From Nitrospinota bacterium (lineage in GTDB: Bacteria > Nitrospinota > Nitrospinia > Nitrospinales > VA-1): a stretch of 15,459 nt of DNA. Under the pieces are notes generated by a model. It worked only from the letters and a program-made list of their open reading frames with translations. It did no database searches and was not told where the DNA came from. Each line of letters begins with the position of its first letter. Position 1 is the stretch's first letter. The position numbers were made by a program, and so were the translations under genes. Of this stretch, positions 15,196 to 15,459 are shown in pieces. Where the stretch lies: contig JADFGI010000026.1 in assembly GCA_022567815.1 (NCBI GenBank), forward strand, positions 1 through 15,459. The letters run 5' to 3'.

Positions 15196-15459
15196 TTAAT
15201 CAGATTCAGAAACATTTCCCTGGCAAATATTTCTCCAAACCGGGACACGGTCCAAAAGACCCAGTTCTTTAAGATAGTTTTCATCAATTCCAGAAAAAGG
15301 ATATTCCGTGGATTGAATTTCGTTTTCATGGGCGAAGACATTGGCTACATGAATAATAATAAGAGGGGTCAGCGTTTGACACTTACTCTTGGAAGGATCA
15401 TGGTGATACGCTACCGCCTCAACAAGAGGGCCGGGCAATCCCCATAATCCTAATAAATA
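15196..15459 (-). CDS. HDOD-domain protein, C-terminal part (start outside the window)
   Basis: The last 87 residues of a protein whose frame is open to the window edge. The first visible residues, YLLGLWGLPGPLVEAVAYHH, are the characteristic late stretch of an HDOD (HD-related output) domain, including the AVAYHH motif. Then come TPLIIIHVANVFAHE and a typical tail, IDENYLKELGLLDRVPVWR. HDOD proteins act in bacterial signalling, often joined to or encoded beside receiver domains, but their biochemical output is largely unsettled. The TTG at 15438 is internal and not a start. The response regulator gene follows after 43 bases, so the two likely form one signalling operon. Whether an N-terminal receiver or other domain exists upstream cannot be seen. 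Confidence 0.88.
   Translation of the reverse strand, partial: YLLGLWGLPGPLVEAVAYHHDPSKSKCQTLTPLIIIHVANVFAHENEIQSTEYPFSGIDENYLKELGLLDRVPVWRNICQGNVSESD

Overview
This window reads as chromosomal DNA of a Gram-negative bacterium with roughly balanced base composition. It holds a core of housekeeping genes and one short AT-rich accessory insert. No rRNA, tRNA, CRISPR array or transposase is visible. Gene content and protein style (plant-like thioredoxin reductase, AlaC-hom-thrC cluster, response regulator with HDOD protein) fit a Nitrospinota- or deltaproteobacteria-like lineage. That placement is inference, not something the sequence proves.

Layout. 1-3168 (+): the 3' part of a large UvrD/AddA-type helicase-nuclease whose start lies outside the window. 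3198-3779 (+): a beta-carbonic anhydrase gene broken by two small insertions, one of them an exact 5-bp tandem duplication. 3810-4949 (+): a very AT-rich single gene for a SIR2-like protein, probably an acquired NADase-type defence gene. 4950-5091: a convergent intergenic region with a GC-rich palindrome and a degenerate 7-bp tandem repeat. 5092-7773 (-): clpB with its own promoter-like sequence. 7895-13446 (-): a tight five-gene run transcribed alaC, hom, thrC, an exported FGE/SUMF1-fold protein, trxB, closing with a terminator-like inverted repeat. 13447-13763: a 317-base divergent regulatory region. 13764-14576 (+): uppP. 14700-15459 (-): an HDOD protein cut by the window edge, followed by a single-domain response regulator.

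How the genes fit together. hom and thrC carry aspartate semialdehyde toward threonine, and alaC is an alanine-forming transaminase, so the first three genes of the minus-strand run form an amino-acid module. The exported FGE-like protein and trxB are carried on the same likely transcript. clpB is a separate stress unit. uppP recycles the undecaprenyl lipid carrier for envelope synthesis. The HDOD and receiver genes look like the end of a signalling operon.

The points most worth attention are the stand-alone SIR2-like gene in its AT-rich island and the broken carbonic anhydrase directly beside it. The next are the FGE-fold protein without the FGE catalytic cysteines, and the receiver protein that ends where a REC-GGDEF protein would continue.
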